Origin: a virus
Length of the DNA stretch: 25,355 nt
Strand: one strand, 5' to 3'
IMG/VR virus record: IMGVR_UViG_3300043313_000634
Coordinates: 1-25,355 of that record
The position numbers were made by a program, and so were the translations under genes. This document shows positions 15,261-21,101 of this stretch, in pieces. Position 1 is the first letter of the stretch, and every line of letters begins with the position of its first letter. The notes under the pieces were generated by a model. The model was not told where the DNA came from. It searched no databases and saw only the letters and a list, made by a program, of their open reading frames with translations.

Positions 15261-15879
15261 CGGTCAACCCACAACTCTCGAGGAATTGATAAGACTTCTC
15301 ACTATTTCGGTGTGAGCCCGGGTTGCCATCCTCATCGATGATGACGAGAATAAGACCGGAGTTTGCGATCAACTTTGCGCAGCCCCAGCACACACCACTC
15401 GTGATGTAGATCGTACCACCATCTCGGGCGGAGCGATCGCCTCGCATCAAGGCGTTGGCCTCGGCATGGAGCGAGGGGCAGTCGGAGTAGTCAGGTGAGA
15501 GGTCATACCCTGGCATGAAGCCATACCGAATCATCTGCTCGTCGCTGACAACGGGACGCTTCAAGTCTCCTTGCACAATGTATGTGGTACCGTTATCGAT
15601 CTCCCAGTCGAGACCTGGATTCGTATCGGGAGTCATCACCCATTTCGTTGGTTTCATCTGTGCACGGGTGCACCAGCTCGAGCAGCCGACATCGTTAGTC
15701 ACGTATCCACTGGGTGGTCCGTTGTATCCCGTCTCGAGCAGTCGGTTGGCCTTGGATACGACGACCGCGCCGACCTTGTCACGATCGCACAGTGAGCGCT
15801 GCGCGACAACACGTGCGACGTTCATCCATGTGCTATCCCACGTCGGCCGCTTCAGACTTGTCGCCATGGAGCCGCTCAC
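15247..15879 (-). CDS. dCMP deaminase-like zinc enzyme
   Basis: The protein is about 210 residues with the cytidine/deoxycytidylate deaminase signature: HAEANAL (His and catalytic Glu; 134 and 136 counted from the ATG at 15867) and VCWGCAKLI giving the two zinc cysteines. It converts dCMP to dUMP and balances the dCMP and dUMP pools beside the synthase-like gene. A segment of about 70 residues between GYNGPPSGY and the HAE motif is longer than the minimal fold and contains extra Cys residues. GTG at 15879 with GAGAGG 7 nt upstream is preferred; ATG 15867 is the alternative. It overlaps the upstream gene by 47 nt. Confidence 0.85.
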   Translation of the reverse strand: MSGSMATSLKRPTWDSTWMNVARVVAQRSLCDRDKVGAVVVSKANRLLETGYNGPPSGYVTNDVGCSSWCTRAQMKPTKWVMTPDTNPGLDWEIDNGTTYIVQGDLKRPVVSDEQMIRYGFMPGYDLSPDYSDCPSLHAEANALMRGDRSARDGGTIYITSGVCWGCAKLIANSGLILVIIDEDGNPGSHRNSEKSYQFLESCGLTVVTG

Positions 15880-16717
15880 GATACCACCTCTCACTGTTCG
15901 TCTCATTGTCGAGTGGGTCGTTGTTGATGATGTTCACCGCGCGTCCCGTGATGATGGTAAATGGATCACCCACACGTCCGATGCCATCTGGCTGCCAGAC
16001 CTTCGCGTAAGATTCACGAGCCACTCGAGGAGACCAGCCATCAAGTAGTTCAGTCGCTGCAGCGTGATTTCTCTCATAGAGATGAAGTGATAGTGCCGTG
16101 TGTCGATACACTCCTGGTTCGAGATGAAGTGCACTGGCGATGGACGACTGCAGCTGTGTGAATTGGAACACGTCATATGGAAGACCGAGCCACGCGTCAT
16201 TTGATCGCATGATTGTGTTCATGCACAGCGTTGCGTCCTGCACGAAGAACTGCAGCGCGATCGTACACGGATAATCGTGCTTCCCGTTCACGTTATCGAG
16301 CCACGGATCCCACAACGTGATCACTGCCTGGCGAGTATCATGATCAAGCACAATCTTACGAGTTGCGAGATGCGCTTGCATCTTGATGCGTTCGCCATAC
16401 GCACCCCAGAACATCCGCTCGGAATGATCATACTCCGCTGGATCGGTATACCGCTCCATCTGCGGAGCGAGTCTCAGGACGAGCTCAGGGTCTGAGATGC
16501 CCGCGATCAACTGGATTGCCTCGACGGCACCGATGGCTGGGTTGAGCTTGCGACCGATGCCAAGTGGCATGCCGCCCAGTGGGTTGAGCAGCACAATGCT
16601 AGTGAATCCAAGGTCAGTGGTAGGCAAGCCACGTGGGCTCCGCCACTCTCCATACTGGAAGATGCGACGAAGCACCTGTGGGTACTCACTCATGTTGTGG
16701 AGTACGATCTCACTCAT
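15833..16717 (-). CDS. Thymidylate-synthase-fold enzyme, predicted dCMP (hydroxy)methylase
   Basis: The 294-residue protein shows the thymidylate synthase fold: WGAYGERI (104-111), active-site Cys151 (YPCTIALQFFV), the phosphate-binding Arg-Ser (RSND, 171-174), EPGVYRH and LHLYERN (211-217). The spacing from Cys151 to Arg171 is exactly as in E. coli (146 to 166). The residue equivalent to Asn177, which selects dUMP, is Asp182 (LGLPYD). Asn-to-Asp at this site is the established feature of dCMP hydroxymethylases and of engineered dCMP-preferring synthases. It therefore probably makes 5-hydroxymethyl-dCMP or 5-methyl-dCMP with methylenetetrahydrofolate. The start could be 16717 or, 24 nt on, 16693; both follow ACAAC. 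Confidence 0.75.
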   Translation of the reverse strand: MSEIVLHNMSEYPQVLRRIFQYGEWRSPRGLPTTDLGFTSIVLLNPLGGMPLGIGRKLNPAIGAVEAIQLIAGISDPELVLRLAPQMERYTDPAEYDHSERMFWGAYGERIKMQAHLATRKIVLDHDTRQAVITLWDPWLDNVNGKHDYPCTIALQFFVQDATLCMNTIMRSNDAWLGLPYDVFQFTQLQSSIASALHLEPGVYRHTALSLHLYERNHAAATELLDGWSPRVARESYAKVWQPDGIGRVGDPFTIITGRAVNIINNDPLDNETNSERWYRERLHGDKSEAADVG

Positions 16718-16722
16718 GTTGT

Positions 16723-17064
16723 CTACAGTACCTGCCGCAGACTCATGGCCTGCCACACGGTGGCGTCCCCCTGGGCCAGCCACGCGACGAACTGCTCCCA
16801 CGTCCAGCCGGTGTTGATGGACGCGGTGATCACGCCGTTCTGCGGGATCAACCGACCAGACAGCCAGTATCGTCCAGCGGTCTTCACGGCGCCGTATGCG
16901 TACGTTCGCGCCGTGTCGCGGTACTTCATGTCGATCTTCAGCACGGTGCCGTTCTTGAATGGGTCCTCGCCGTACTTGGCCCGCTGCGCCGCGATCTCCT
17001 CGAGACGCTCCGCCTGCAGTCGCAGGTTCTCCGCCTCGGTGCGCAGCTCGTCGCTCGTCCTCAT
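16723..17064 (-). CDS. Coiled-coil plus beta-domain small protein, internal start (113 aa)
   Basis: The minus strand reads GAGAGGCAGAAT before an in-frame ATG at 17064, a good ribosome site. The resulting 113-residue protein begins with a charged coiled coil (SDELRTEAENLRLQAERLEEIAAQR), then GTVLKID and strands ending in RYWLSG, and finally WTWEQFVAWL. I recall this overall pattern from small hypothetical proteins encoded singly in many actinophages. Its role is unknown. That the upstream frame runs in without a stop is the oddity here. Confidence 0.5.
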   Translation of the reverse strand: MRTSDELRTEAENLRLQAERLEEIAAQRAKYGEDPFKNGTVLKIDMKYRDTARTYAYGAVKTAGRYWLSGRLIPQNGVITASINTGWTWEQFVAWLAQGDATVWQAMSLRQVL

Positions 17065-17316
17065 ATTCTGCCTCTCGTCGTGGGTGGGCCACTGAATCCC
17101 ATCACGCTGTACACTGATCACTGGAATTAGTGGGTAGATCGTACCAAAATCTCGCTCATTCTGTGTTGCCTGCTGCGCGCGTGATAGACCACGTGGGTTG
17201 ACGAATGAGCGCGGTTGTGGTGTATCATCGTACTCATCGCCCATGAACGTGTCGACTTCCTCATTCCACTCACCGTTGAGATACGTGGTCTCGGCGGCGT
17301 CGTATTCGTCACCCAT
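16723..17316 (-). CDS. Hypothetical protein, possible in-frame fusion (197 aa)
   Basis: The ATG at 17316 overlaps the kinase stop by 8 nt with AAGGATG upstream, so the frame starts in a normal coupled position. Residues 1-84 are acidic, tyrosine-rich and not recognised; GDEYD occurs twice (2-6 and 26-30). From residue 85 the frame continues into a coiled coil (about 87-112) and a beta-rich domain (KNGTVLKIDMKYRDTARTYAYGAVKTAGRYW) that ends with WTWEQFVAWLA. The latter part resembles short stand-alone actinophage proteins, and a ribosome site lies at the junction. Either one long protein, or two products from one frame, is made. Confidence 0.55.
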   Translation of the reverse strand: MGDEYDAAETTYLNGEWNEEVDTFMGDEYDDTPQPRSFVNPRGLSRAQQATQNERDFGTIYPLIPVISVQRDGIQWPTHDERQNMRTSDELRTEAENLRLQAERLEEIAAQRAKYGEDPFKNGTVLKIDMKYRDTARTYAYGAVKTAGRYWLSGRLIPQNGVITASINTGWTWEQFVAWLAQGDATVWQAMSLRQVL

Positions 17317-18217
17317 TCTGCATCACATCCTTGATCGCCTGTCCGTATCGCTCCATCTTTGCGTAGTGGAACCGACGCTCATGCTGCGGGTGATTGAGGT
17401 AGTGCGCAGACTGAATCGTCACGCCGGTCATCCATGCTCGCTGTGCGTTGCGGCCGAGTGTGATGACGGGTGGTCTGCCGAGTGCATCCCACTGGGTGAG
17501 CAGTTGCTGTGCGTTCGTCTCGTTCGCGTTCATGATGCCAACGTGCATGTGGTTCACGTCCGCCGCGTGAAGTGCACCCATGAGCCAGTGCCCGGATGTC
17601 GCTCGAGCGGGAACGAACGGAAAGACGAATCGATGATCTGCGCGTTCATCACCCAGGAGCAGCACCTTGGGATTGCGAGGACCGATGTACGACCCGGCCA
17701 TTGGTGATTGTGGACGCTCTCTCATCTCGAAACCATGATGATCGATGCCAACGGTCTGCTGCCCCGCCCAGTGGGAACGTTGACTCATCCACTCGCTGTA
17801 GTCATGGTAGAGATCCGCGAGCCACTCACGCTTGATGAGACCGTCGCCACGCACGTCCCATCGCTGCTCGAGGACGCGTGGTGACTCGGTGACGTACGTG
17901 AAGTTGCAACCGAAGGTCTGGAGCACCATGTCGATGTAGTCCGCCTGCTGCCCCGTGAGAAGACTCTTGCCACGCAGGAGTGGTCCGTAGAAGAGCTCGC
18001 CTACGTGCCAACGATCGAGGATGAGCCACCTGGGACGAACGAGCATGGGCTCGTAGCACCAGTCCTGGATGGGACGAAGGTACTGCTCAAGGATGTCCAC
18101 TGACCCACTGGGTGGTCCCTGCTTGAGACATTCCGCATTGACGAGTCGCGCAGACAATTGTCGCGCGAGGGTAGATTTACCGACGAGATCGGGACCCTCG
18201 AGGACGATGATGGCCAT
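17309..18217 (-). CDS. Thymidylate-kinase-like P-loop domain fused to a UDG-like domain
   Basis: The 302-residue protein has two parts. Residues 1-160 form a nucleoside-monophosphate kinase: P-loop EGPDLVGKST (7-16), LDRW (67-70) with the following GELFYG, and an arginine-bearing lid region (QRWDVRGDGLIKREW). Residues 175-302 have the layout of the uracil-DNA-glycosylase fold: KVLLLGDERAD (184-194), SGHWLMGAL (208-216), VITLGRNAQRAW (251-262) and NHPQHERR (275-282). The kinase part would phosphorylate dTMP and perhaps hydroxymethyl-dCMP, as T4 gp1 does. The second part may recognise or excise a base, or be inactive. The ATG at 18217 follows AGGATCAAGTT. Confidence 0.7.
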   Translation of the reverse strand: MAIIVLEGPDLVGKSTLARQLSARLVNAECLKQGPPSGSVDILEQYLRPIQDWCYEPMLVRPRWLILDRWHVGELFYGPLLRGKSLLTGQQADYIDMVLQTFGCNFTYVTESPRVLEQRWDVRGDGLIKREWLADLYHDYSEWMSQRSHWAGQQTVGIDHHGFEMRERPQSPMAGSYIGPRNPKVLLLGDERADHRFVFPFVPARATSGHWLMGALHAADVNHMHVGIMNANETNAQQLLTQWDALGRPPVITLGRNAQRAWMTGVTIQSAHYLNHPQHERRFHYAKMERYGQAIKDVMQNG

Positions 18218-18226
18218 AACTTGATC

Positions 18227-18625
18227 CTAGCCGATCGTGGCGAACTGTGTCGCCCACTGGGCGCGCTGGTACGGGTCAGTGAGTTGATTCTTGGGCTGCC
18301 GCACGAAGAGGAACTCTGCCGTTGACTGGGTGAGGACGGTGACGAGTCGGTCACCGATGTACGGCATCCAGTCGTCCGCTACACGCACGTTGCGTACCGC
18401 CGAGTATCGACCACGCCGACCCACTTGCGAGTACATCTCGAGGTCCTCAACGATTCCCTCGAGGACATCACGTGTGGTCTCATCGACGTGCATGACGTGT
18501 CGAGCGGTGGTCATCGACTCGTACGGATCCGGTACGGTGATCTGTGAGATGAGAATGAGGATGAGTCCAAACAAGATCACGACAGACGGTGCGGCGATGA
18601 ACGCCAGCGTCTCGAGATCATTCAT
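18227..18625 (-). CDS. Membrane-anchored hypothetical protein (132 aa)
   Basis: One strongly hydrophobic helix (about residues 7-30, LAFIAAPSVVILFGLILILI) anchors a soluble domain of about 100 residues. That domain contains an acidic helix (DETTRDVLEGIVEDLEMYSQV) and a beta region (NVRVADDWMPYIGDRLVTVL). It is most likely a single-pass inner-membrane protein with its C-terminus on one side; orientation is not clear. No family is recognised. GGAAG lies 12 nt upstream of the ATG. It lies between the secreted-type gene and the kinase fusion. Confidence 0.6.
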   Translation of the reverse strand: MNDLETLAFIAAPSVVILFGLILILISQITVPDPYESMTTARHVMHVDETTRDVLEGIVEDLEMYSQVGRRGRYSAVRNVRVADDWMPYIGDRLVTVLTQSTAEFLFVRQPKNQLTDPYQRAQWATQFATIG

Positions 18626-18655
18626 CGCCGCACTTCCTATCGTTGTGTCGTATGC

Positions 18656-19138
18656 CTACTGAACCGTGTGAAGCGTGCAGATCGCTTGGTACGGTGACCC
18701 ACCCTGCGCGCGAATGGATCGGAGTGAGTCCTTGGTGTAGTTGTTGGCGTCGGTGATGGAGCAGTAGCCATCACGACTCTTCTCGCCCTCGTAGTGCAAC
18801 GTTACGTTGATCGTCATCTTGACACCCGTGCGATACACGAGGCTGTGCTTCCAGCCACCTGATGCAATGGGAATGTGAGGTGGATACGCGCCGTTGCCGC
18901 CGTCGATCCGAATGTACACATCGTACGGACCGAGGCGAGACTCAACGAACGTCTGGATCGTGAGGCATCGCTCTTCAGGCGAGCGAAACGCAATGTCTGG
19001 ACACGTCGGACGAGTATCCGCGGGTCTTGGATTTTCCTTGTGCTCTGTGCCACCGCCACCACTGGTGCCACACTTACCATTGGTGCCAGCGATGAGTACC
19101 ACCAGCAGCCATCCCACGAGTGATCTCTTACGCATCAT
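18656..19138 (-). CDS. Exported protein with signal-like N-terminus, MmpS-like pattern
   Basis: The 160-residue protein begins MRKRSLVGWLLVVLIAG, a basic start plus hydrophobic core typical of a signal peptide or membrane anchor. It is followed by a glycine-rich linker (GTSGGGG) and a beta-rich domain. The domain (RIDGGNGAYPPHIPIASGGWKHSLVYRTGVKMTINVTLHY, then GYCSITDANN) recalls small exported actinobacterial proteins of the MmpS type. The cysteine after the core (NGKCG) lacks a proper lipobox, so lipidation is doubtful. AAGGGAC upstream favours starts at 19138 or 19135 over the ATG at 19153. It may act at the host envelope. Confidence 0.55.
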   Translation of the reverse strand: MMRKRSLVGWLLVVLIAGTNGKCGTSGGGGTEHKENPRPADTRPTCPDIAFRSPEERCLTIQTFVESRLGPYDVYIRIDGGNGAYPPHIPIASGGWKHSLVYRTGVKMTINVTLHYEGEKSRDGYCSITDANNYTKDSLRSIRAQGGSPYQAICTLHTVQ

Positions 19139-19156
19139 TCGTCCCTTCGTCATTGG

Positions 19157-19186
19157 GGGAGGACGAGGTGCCGTTCTCGTCCTCCC
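19157..19186 (-). terminator. 11-bp hairpin upstream of the exported-protein gene
   Basis: The arms 19157-19167 and 19176-19186 pair perfectly around an 8-nt loop. It lies after the tRNA-like element and the 8-codon ORF, and just before the exported-protein gene. There is no T-tract. It may terminate the tRNA transcript or stabilise the downstream mRNA. Confidence 0.5.
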
Positions 19187-19207
19187 AGCCGGCCAAAGTA
19201 ATTGCGA

Positions 19208-19234
19208 CTACTCCCAACCGTAATCGGAGCGCAT
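19208..19234 (-). CDS. Possible 8-residue minigene
   Basis: An almost ideal ribosome site (AGAGGAGG followed by ATCATC) precedes an ATG at 19234 that encodes only MRSDYGWE before TAG. It lies between the tRNA-like element and a hairpin. It could be a leader peptide, a ribosome-holding minigene, or the remnant of a longer gene. The ribosome site is the only evidence. Confidence 0.3.
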   Translation of the reverse strand: MRSDYGWE

Positions 19235-19259
19235 GATGATCCTCCTCTCATCTCAACGT

Positions 19260-19327
19260 GGGACGGGAGGGACTCGAACCCTTCGTCTCTGCCGTCGCAT
19301 AGCTCTCTCCCGTTGAGCTACCGTCCC
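19260..19327 (-). tRNA. tRNA-like gene with a degenerate anticodon arm
   Basis: The minus strand has a perfect 7-bp acceptor stem (GGGACGG with CCGTCCC), TA at 8-9, a D-arm beginning GCTC, and a T-arm with loop TTCGAGT and the invariant GG-TTCGA. Only 68 nt separate the acceptor ends, about 4 fewer than normal. The best anticodon stem (CTATG with CAGAG, one mismatch) closes a 6-nt loop CGACGG that lacks U33, so no anticodon can be assigned. No CCA is encoded. It may be a decayed tRNA, a tRNA mimic, or a tRNA missing a base. Confidence 0.6.
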
Positions 19328-19330
19328 CGG

Positions 19331-19359
19331 CCGGCGACGGCTGATGAGGCCGCCGCCGG
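19331..19359 (-). terminator. GC-rich hairpin 3 nt upstream of the tRNA-like gene
   Basis: The arms 19331-19341 and 19349-19359 form an 11-bp stem with one A-C mismatch and a 7-nt loop (TGATGAG on the plus strand). It lies between the stop of the 54-aa gene and the first base of the tRNA-like element, with a 3-nt gap, the same arrangement as at 20-40. It could terminate, or guide 5' processing of the tRNA. Confidence 0.45.
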
Positions 19360-19379
19360 TCTCTGTGCGAGAGTAACGC

Positions 19380-19544
19380 CTAGACGAGCTGCTTACTGAG
19401 TGCCTTCGCGGCGCCCGCGGCGAGCTCCTGCTTCTCCGCGGGGGTGAGCGCCTTGACCTCCGCCGCCCAGTCCTTCATCGGACGCTTGCCGGCGCCCTCG
19501 TTGAAGTAGTCGATCAGGGCCTTGAGCGCGGTGATCGTCTCCAT
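19380..19544 (-). CDS. Small helical hypothetical protein (54 aa)
   Basis: GGAGGATGAACG precedes the ATG at 19544. The 54-residue product starts METITALKALIDYFNEG, continues KRPMKDWAAEVKALTPAEKQELA and ends in an alanine-rich helix. It should form a small three-helix bundle. Similar short proteins are frequent in actinophages, but no function is known to me. It has an extended -10 promoter at 19596-19604 and is followed by a hairpin and a tRNA-like element, so it may be a single-gene early transcript. Confidence 0.75.
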   Translation of the reverse strand: METITALKALIDYFNEGAGKRPMKDWAAEVKALTPAEKQELAAGAAKALSKQLV

Positions 19545-19595
19545 CGTTCATCCTCCACCTGAGTTTGTTCACTTGCTGACCGGTGTGGTAGTTCG

Positions 19596-19604
19596 ATTGT
19601 ATCA
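19596..19604 (-). promoter_or_regulatory. Extended -10 promoter of the 54-aa gene
   Basis: The minus strand reads CCTGATACAATCGA, almost identical to CCTGATATAATCGA at 25140-25153 on the plus strand. No good -35 is seen. The predicted start near 19589 leaves a leader of about 45 nt. Confidence 0.55.
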
Positions 19605-19639
19605 GGACTTGAGTGAATGTGGAACCGCGAGTTGTCCTA

Positions 19640-20305
19640 TTACTTGACGGTGTTGATGCCCTTCAACGCGGCCTGCAGTACGTCGTACTGCTGCGCCTTG
19701 GCGAGGATCTGCGGATCGACTCGCTGTTCCATGGTGGCGGTCTGCGCCATTCGCATGTAGCCGATGAACACGTCCTGAAAGGTGTTCGTGCACTCCTGCA
19801 GGGCGTTCCACGCGGTGATGACACGCTGCGCGGCCTTGGCGAGCTCCTGGTCACCGATCGCGCTGCTGGTCGGGTTGCCCTTGCCACTGTCACGCCCGGT
19901 TCGCCCACCGACCTCCGTGGGAACGGGTGTCAGTTCACGCTTCTGCTTACGCGTCATCGCTGCCTGTCGACTACCGCTTGAACGTCGTTCGATGCGAGCG
20001 GCGAGCTCAGCCTCCGCGGCCTCAGCGCGGGCAATGGCCGCCTTGGCCACTCGGCGGTCGTTGCGAATGCCGTGTGCCGTCTGGTGCGCGGTGACGCTTC
20101 GCATGTTGATGTGCACGTACTCGCAGTCGCCGGCCTTGGGATGCACGCACTGGTAGAGAACGGTGCCGTCCTCGAGCAACACCTCGTCCACGGTCGGGAC
20201 CTCGGCACCGATCATCACCTGTTCGTTGGGTCGGTTCTCGGCGGTGTACTTGGCGCGCTCACGCGCCTCGACCTTGACGCCGTTGACTCGGGTCAGATCC
20301 TTCAT
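19640..20305 (-). CDS. Hypothetical protein with C2H2-type zinc-finger-like motif (221 aa)
   Basis: Residues about 52-79 read YQCVHPKAGDCEYVHINMRSVTAHQTAHG when joined across lines; that is two cysteines seven residues apart followed by two histidines, a plausible zinc finger for nucleic-acid binding. A long alanine/arginine-rich helix (80-110) and a basic, serine/glycine-rich linker (108-150) follow. The C-terminal 70 residues are helical (QRVITAWNALQECTNTFQDVFIGYM). GGACGAACG precedes the ATG at 20305, and a promoter lies at 20342-20370. It is probably an early DNA- or RNA-binding protein, but no named family is recognised. Confidence 0.65.
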   Translation of the reverse strand: MKDLTRVNGVKVEARERAKYTAENRPNEQVMIGAEVPTVDEVLLEDGTVLYQCVHPKAGDCEYVHINMRSVTAHQTAHGIRNDRRVAKAAIARAEAAEAELAARIERRSSGSRQAAMTRKQKRELTPVPTEVGGRTGRDSGKGNPTSSAIGDQELAKAAQRVITAWNALQECTNTFQDVFIGYMRMAQTATMEQRVDPQILAKAQQYDVLQAALKGINTVK

Positions 20306-20341
20306 CGTTCGTCCTTTGTCTCGATTTGCCGTGCTAGGATT

Positions 20342-20370
20342 ACCATATCAAGACTTGCGTCCTGATGCAA
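20342..20370 (-). promoter_or_regulatory. Promoter of the zinc-finger-like gene
   Basis: On the minus strand TTGCAT (20365-20370) is followed after 17 nt by TATGGT (20342-20347) carrying a TGA extension. The expected start near 20335 gives a leader of about 30 nt. Confidence 0.55.
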
Positions 20371-20389
20371 ACAGGTGGTGACGATGAGT

Positions 20390-20884
20390 TTACGCTACCG
20401 CGCGGTTCACGTACGCGTCGGCGACGTCGTCGTCCACGTTCGCCGCCATCGCGAGCGCGCGGGCGTGTGCGGCCGGTAGGAACGGAGCACCACGCTCACC
20501 ACGTCGCACTGTGCAGAGTTCCACGACCTCGAACCCGCTGGTTGCCCAGCGAACGTTGGCGCGAGTGTTCTCACCCGGGACGATGCTTGGCCCAAGTGTG
20601 TACACGCAGTAGCGCGCACCGGGCGGAACGTTGCGATCACGGTCACTCACGCTGAAGACGTAGATCTCGGACCACCGGCACGCGGTGCAGCGACCGCGGT
20701 CTGTCGTGGCTTCGTTGCGAAGATTGTGATTGTGTGCTTCGCGCCGCGATGTTCCAATGCCGATCAGCTGACCAACGAACTCACGGTCACCGCCGCGATC
20801 CTCGATGACCCAGTCATCAACGTGGAACGGTCGCTCGTACTCATCGAGCACCGCGTTGCTGGGTCCCATGCGAATCTGCTTCAT
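20390..20884 (-). CDS. Hypothetical protein with CxxC motif (164 aa)
   Basis: The ATG at 20884 is chosen because GGAGG lies 8 nt upstream; an in-frame ATG 30 nt earlier would place that site inside the gene. The protein has a CxxC knuckle (GRCTACRWSEIYVF, about 66-79) preceded by HNHNLRNEAT, a beta-rich middle (ARYCVYTLGPSIVPGE) and a C-terminal alanine-rich helix. I recall similar proteins, with HNLR and CSACRW-like segments, as conserved hypothetical proteins of actinophages. It is the first leftward gene beyond the divergent control region, hence probably early. Function unknown. Confidence 0.7.
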   Translation of the reverse strand: MKQIRMGPSNAVLDEYERPFHVDDWVIEDRGGDREFVGQLIGIGTSRREAHNHNLRNEATTDRGRCTACRWSEIYVFSVSDRDRNVPPGARYCVYTLGPSIVPGENTRANVRWATSGFEVVELCTVRRGERGAPFLPAAHARALAMAANVDDDVADAYVNRAVA

Positions 20885-20920
20885 GCACTCATCCTCCGTC
20901 ATTCGTCTAAAGAACTTAGG

Positions 20921-21010
20921 TGTCGGCGAGTCGTAGTTACCGTGGAGGCGACAGGAGGTCTTTGGACGAGCAACCCGCGTGGACTCGGAGGTGGGACGTG
21001 CTCGCCGACA
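20921..21010. promoter_or_regulatory. Divergent control region with a 10-bp inverted repeat
   Basis: TGTCGGCGAG (20921-20930) and CTCGCCGACA (21001-21010) are perfect inverted copies separated by 70 nt, inside the 217-nt gap between the leftward and rightward genes. A possible leftward -10 (TGGTACTAT, minus strand, -10 hexamer at 21016-21021) lies beside the second copy. This is a candidate operator pair for the RHH protein encoded next door; that link is inference. Confidence 0.4.
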
Positions 21011-21085
21011 GGTCGATAGTACCAGGTCCAGGTGTCGAGAGGTGGTGCCGTCCGGCACACTGCGAGATCAACACGTCGGAGTTCT

Positions 21086-21093
21086 GATATAAA
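21086..21093 (+). promoter_or_regulatory. Extended -10 promoter giving a leaderless RHH transcript
   Basis: TGATATAAA ends 8 nt before the ATG at 21102, so the expected transcription start falls on or within about two bases of the start codon. No ribosome-binding site exists. The downstream bases ATCGACGC repeat those after the 25145 promoter. Confidence 0.6.
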
Positions 21094-21101
21094 ATCGACG
21101 C

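Noticed and set aside
16718-17092. A long N-terminal extension of the TS-fold gene
   Set aside because: It runs antiparallel in reading sense to a better-supported frame, is arginine-rich and low in family features, and the conserved fold begins after 16717.
18656-19138. Lipoprotein assignment for the exported protein
   Set aside because: The cysteine after the hydrophobic core is preceded by Asn-Gly-Lys, which does not match a lipobox.
19260-19327. Phage attachment site within a tRNA 3' end
   Set aside because: No integrase or other integration gene is seen in the window, and the element lies inside an operon-like region.
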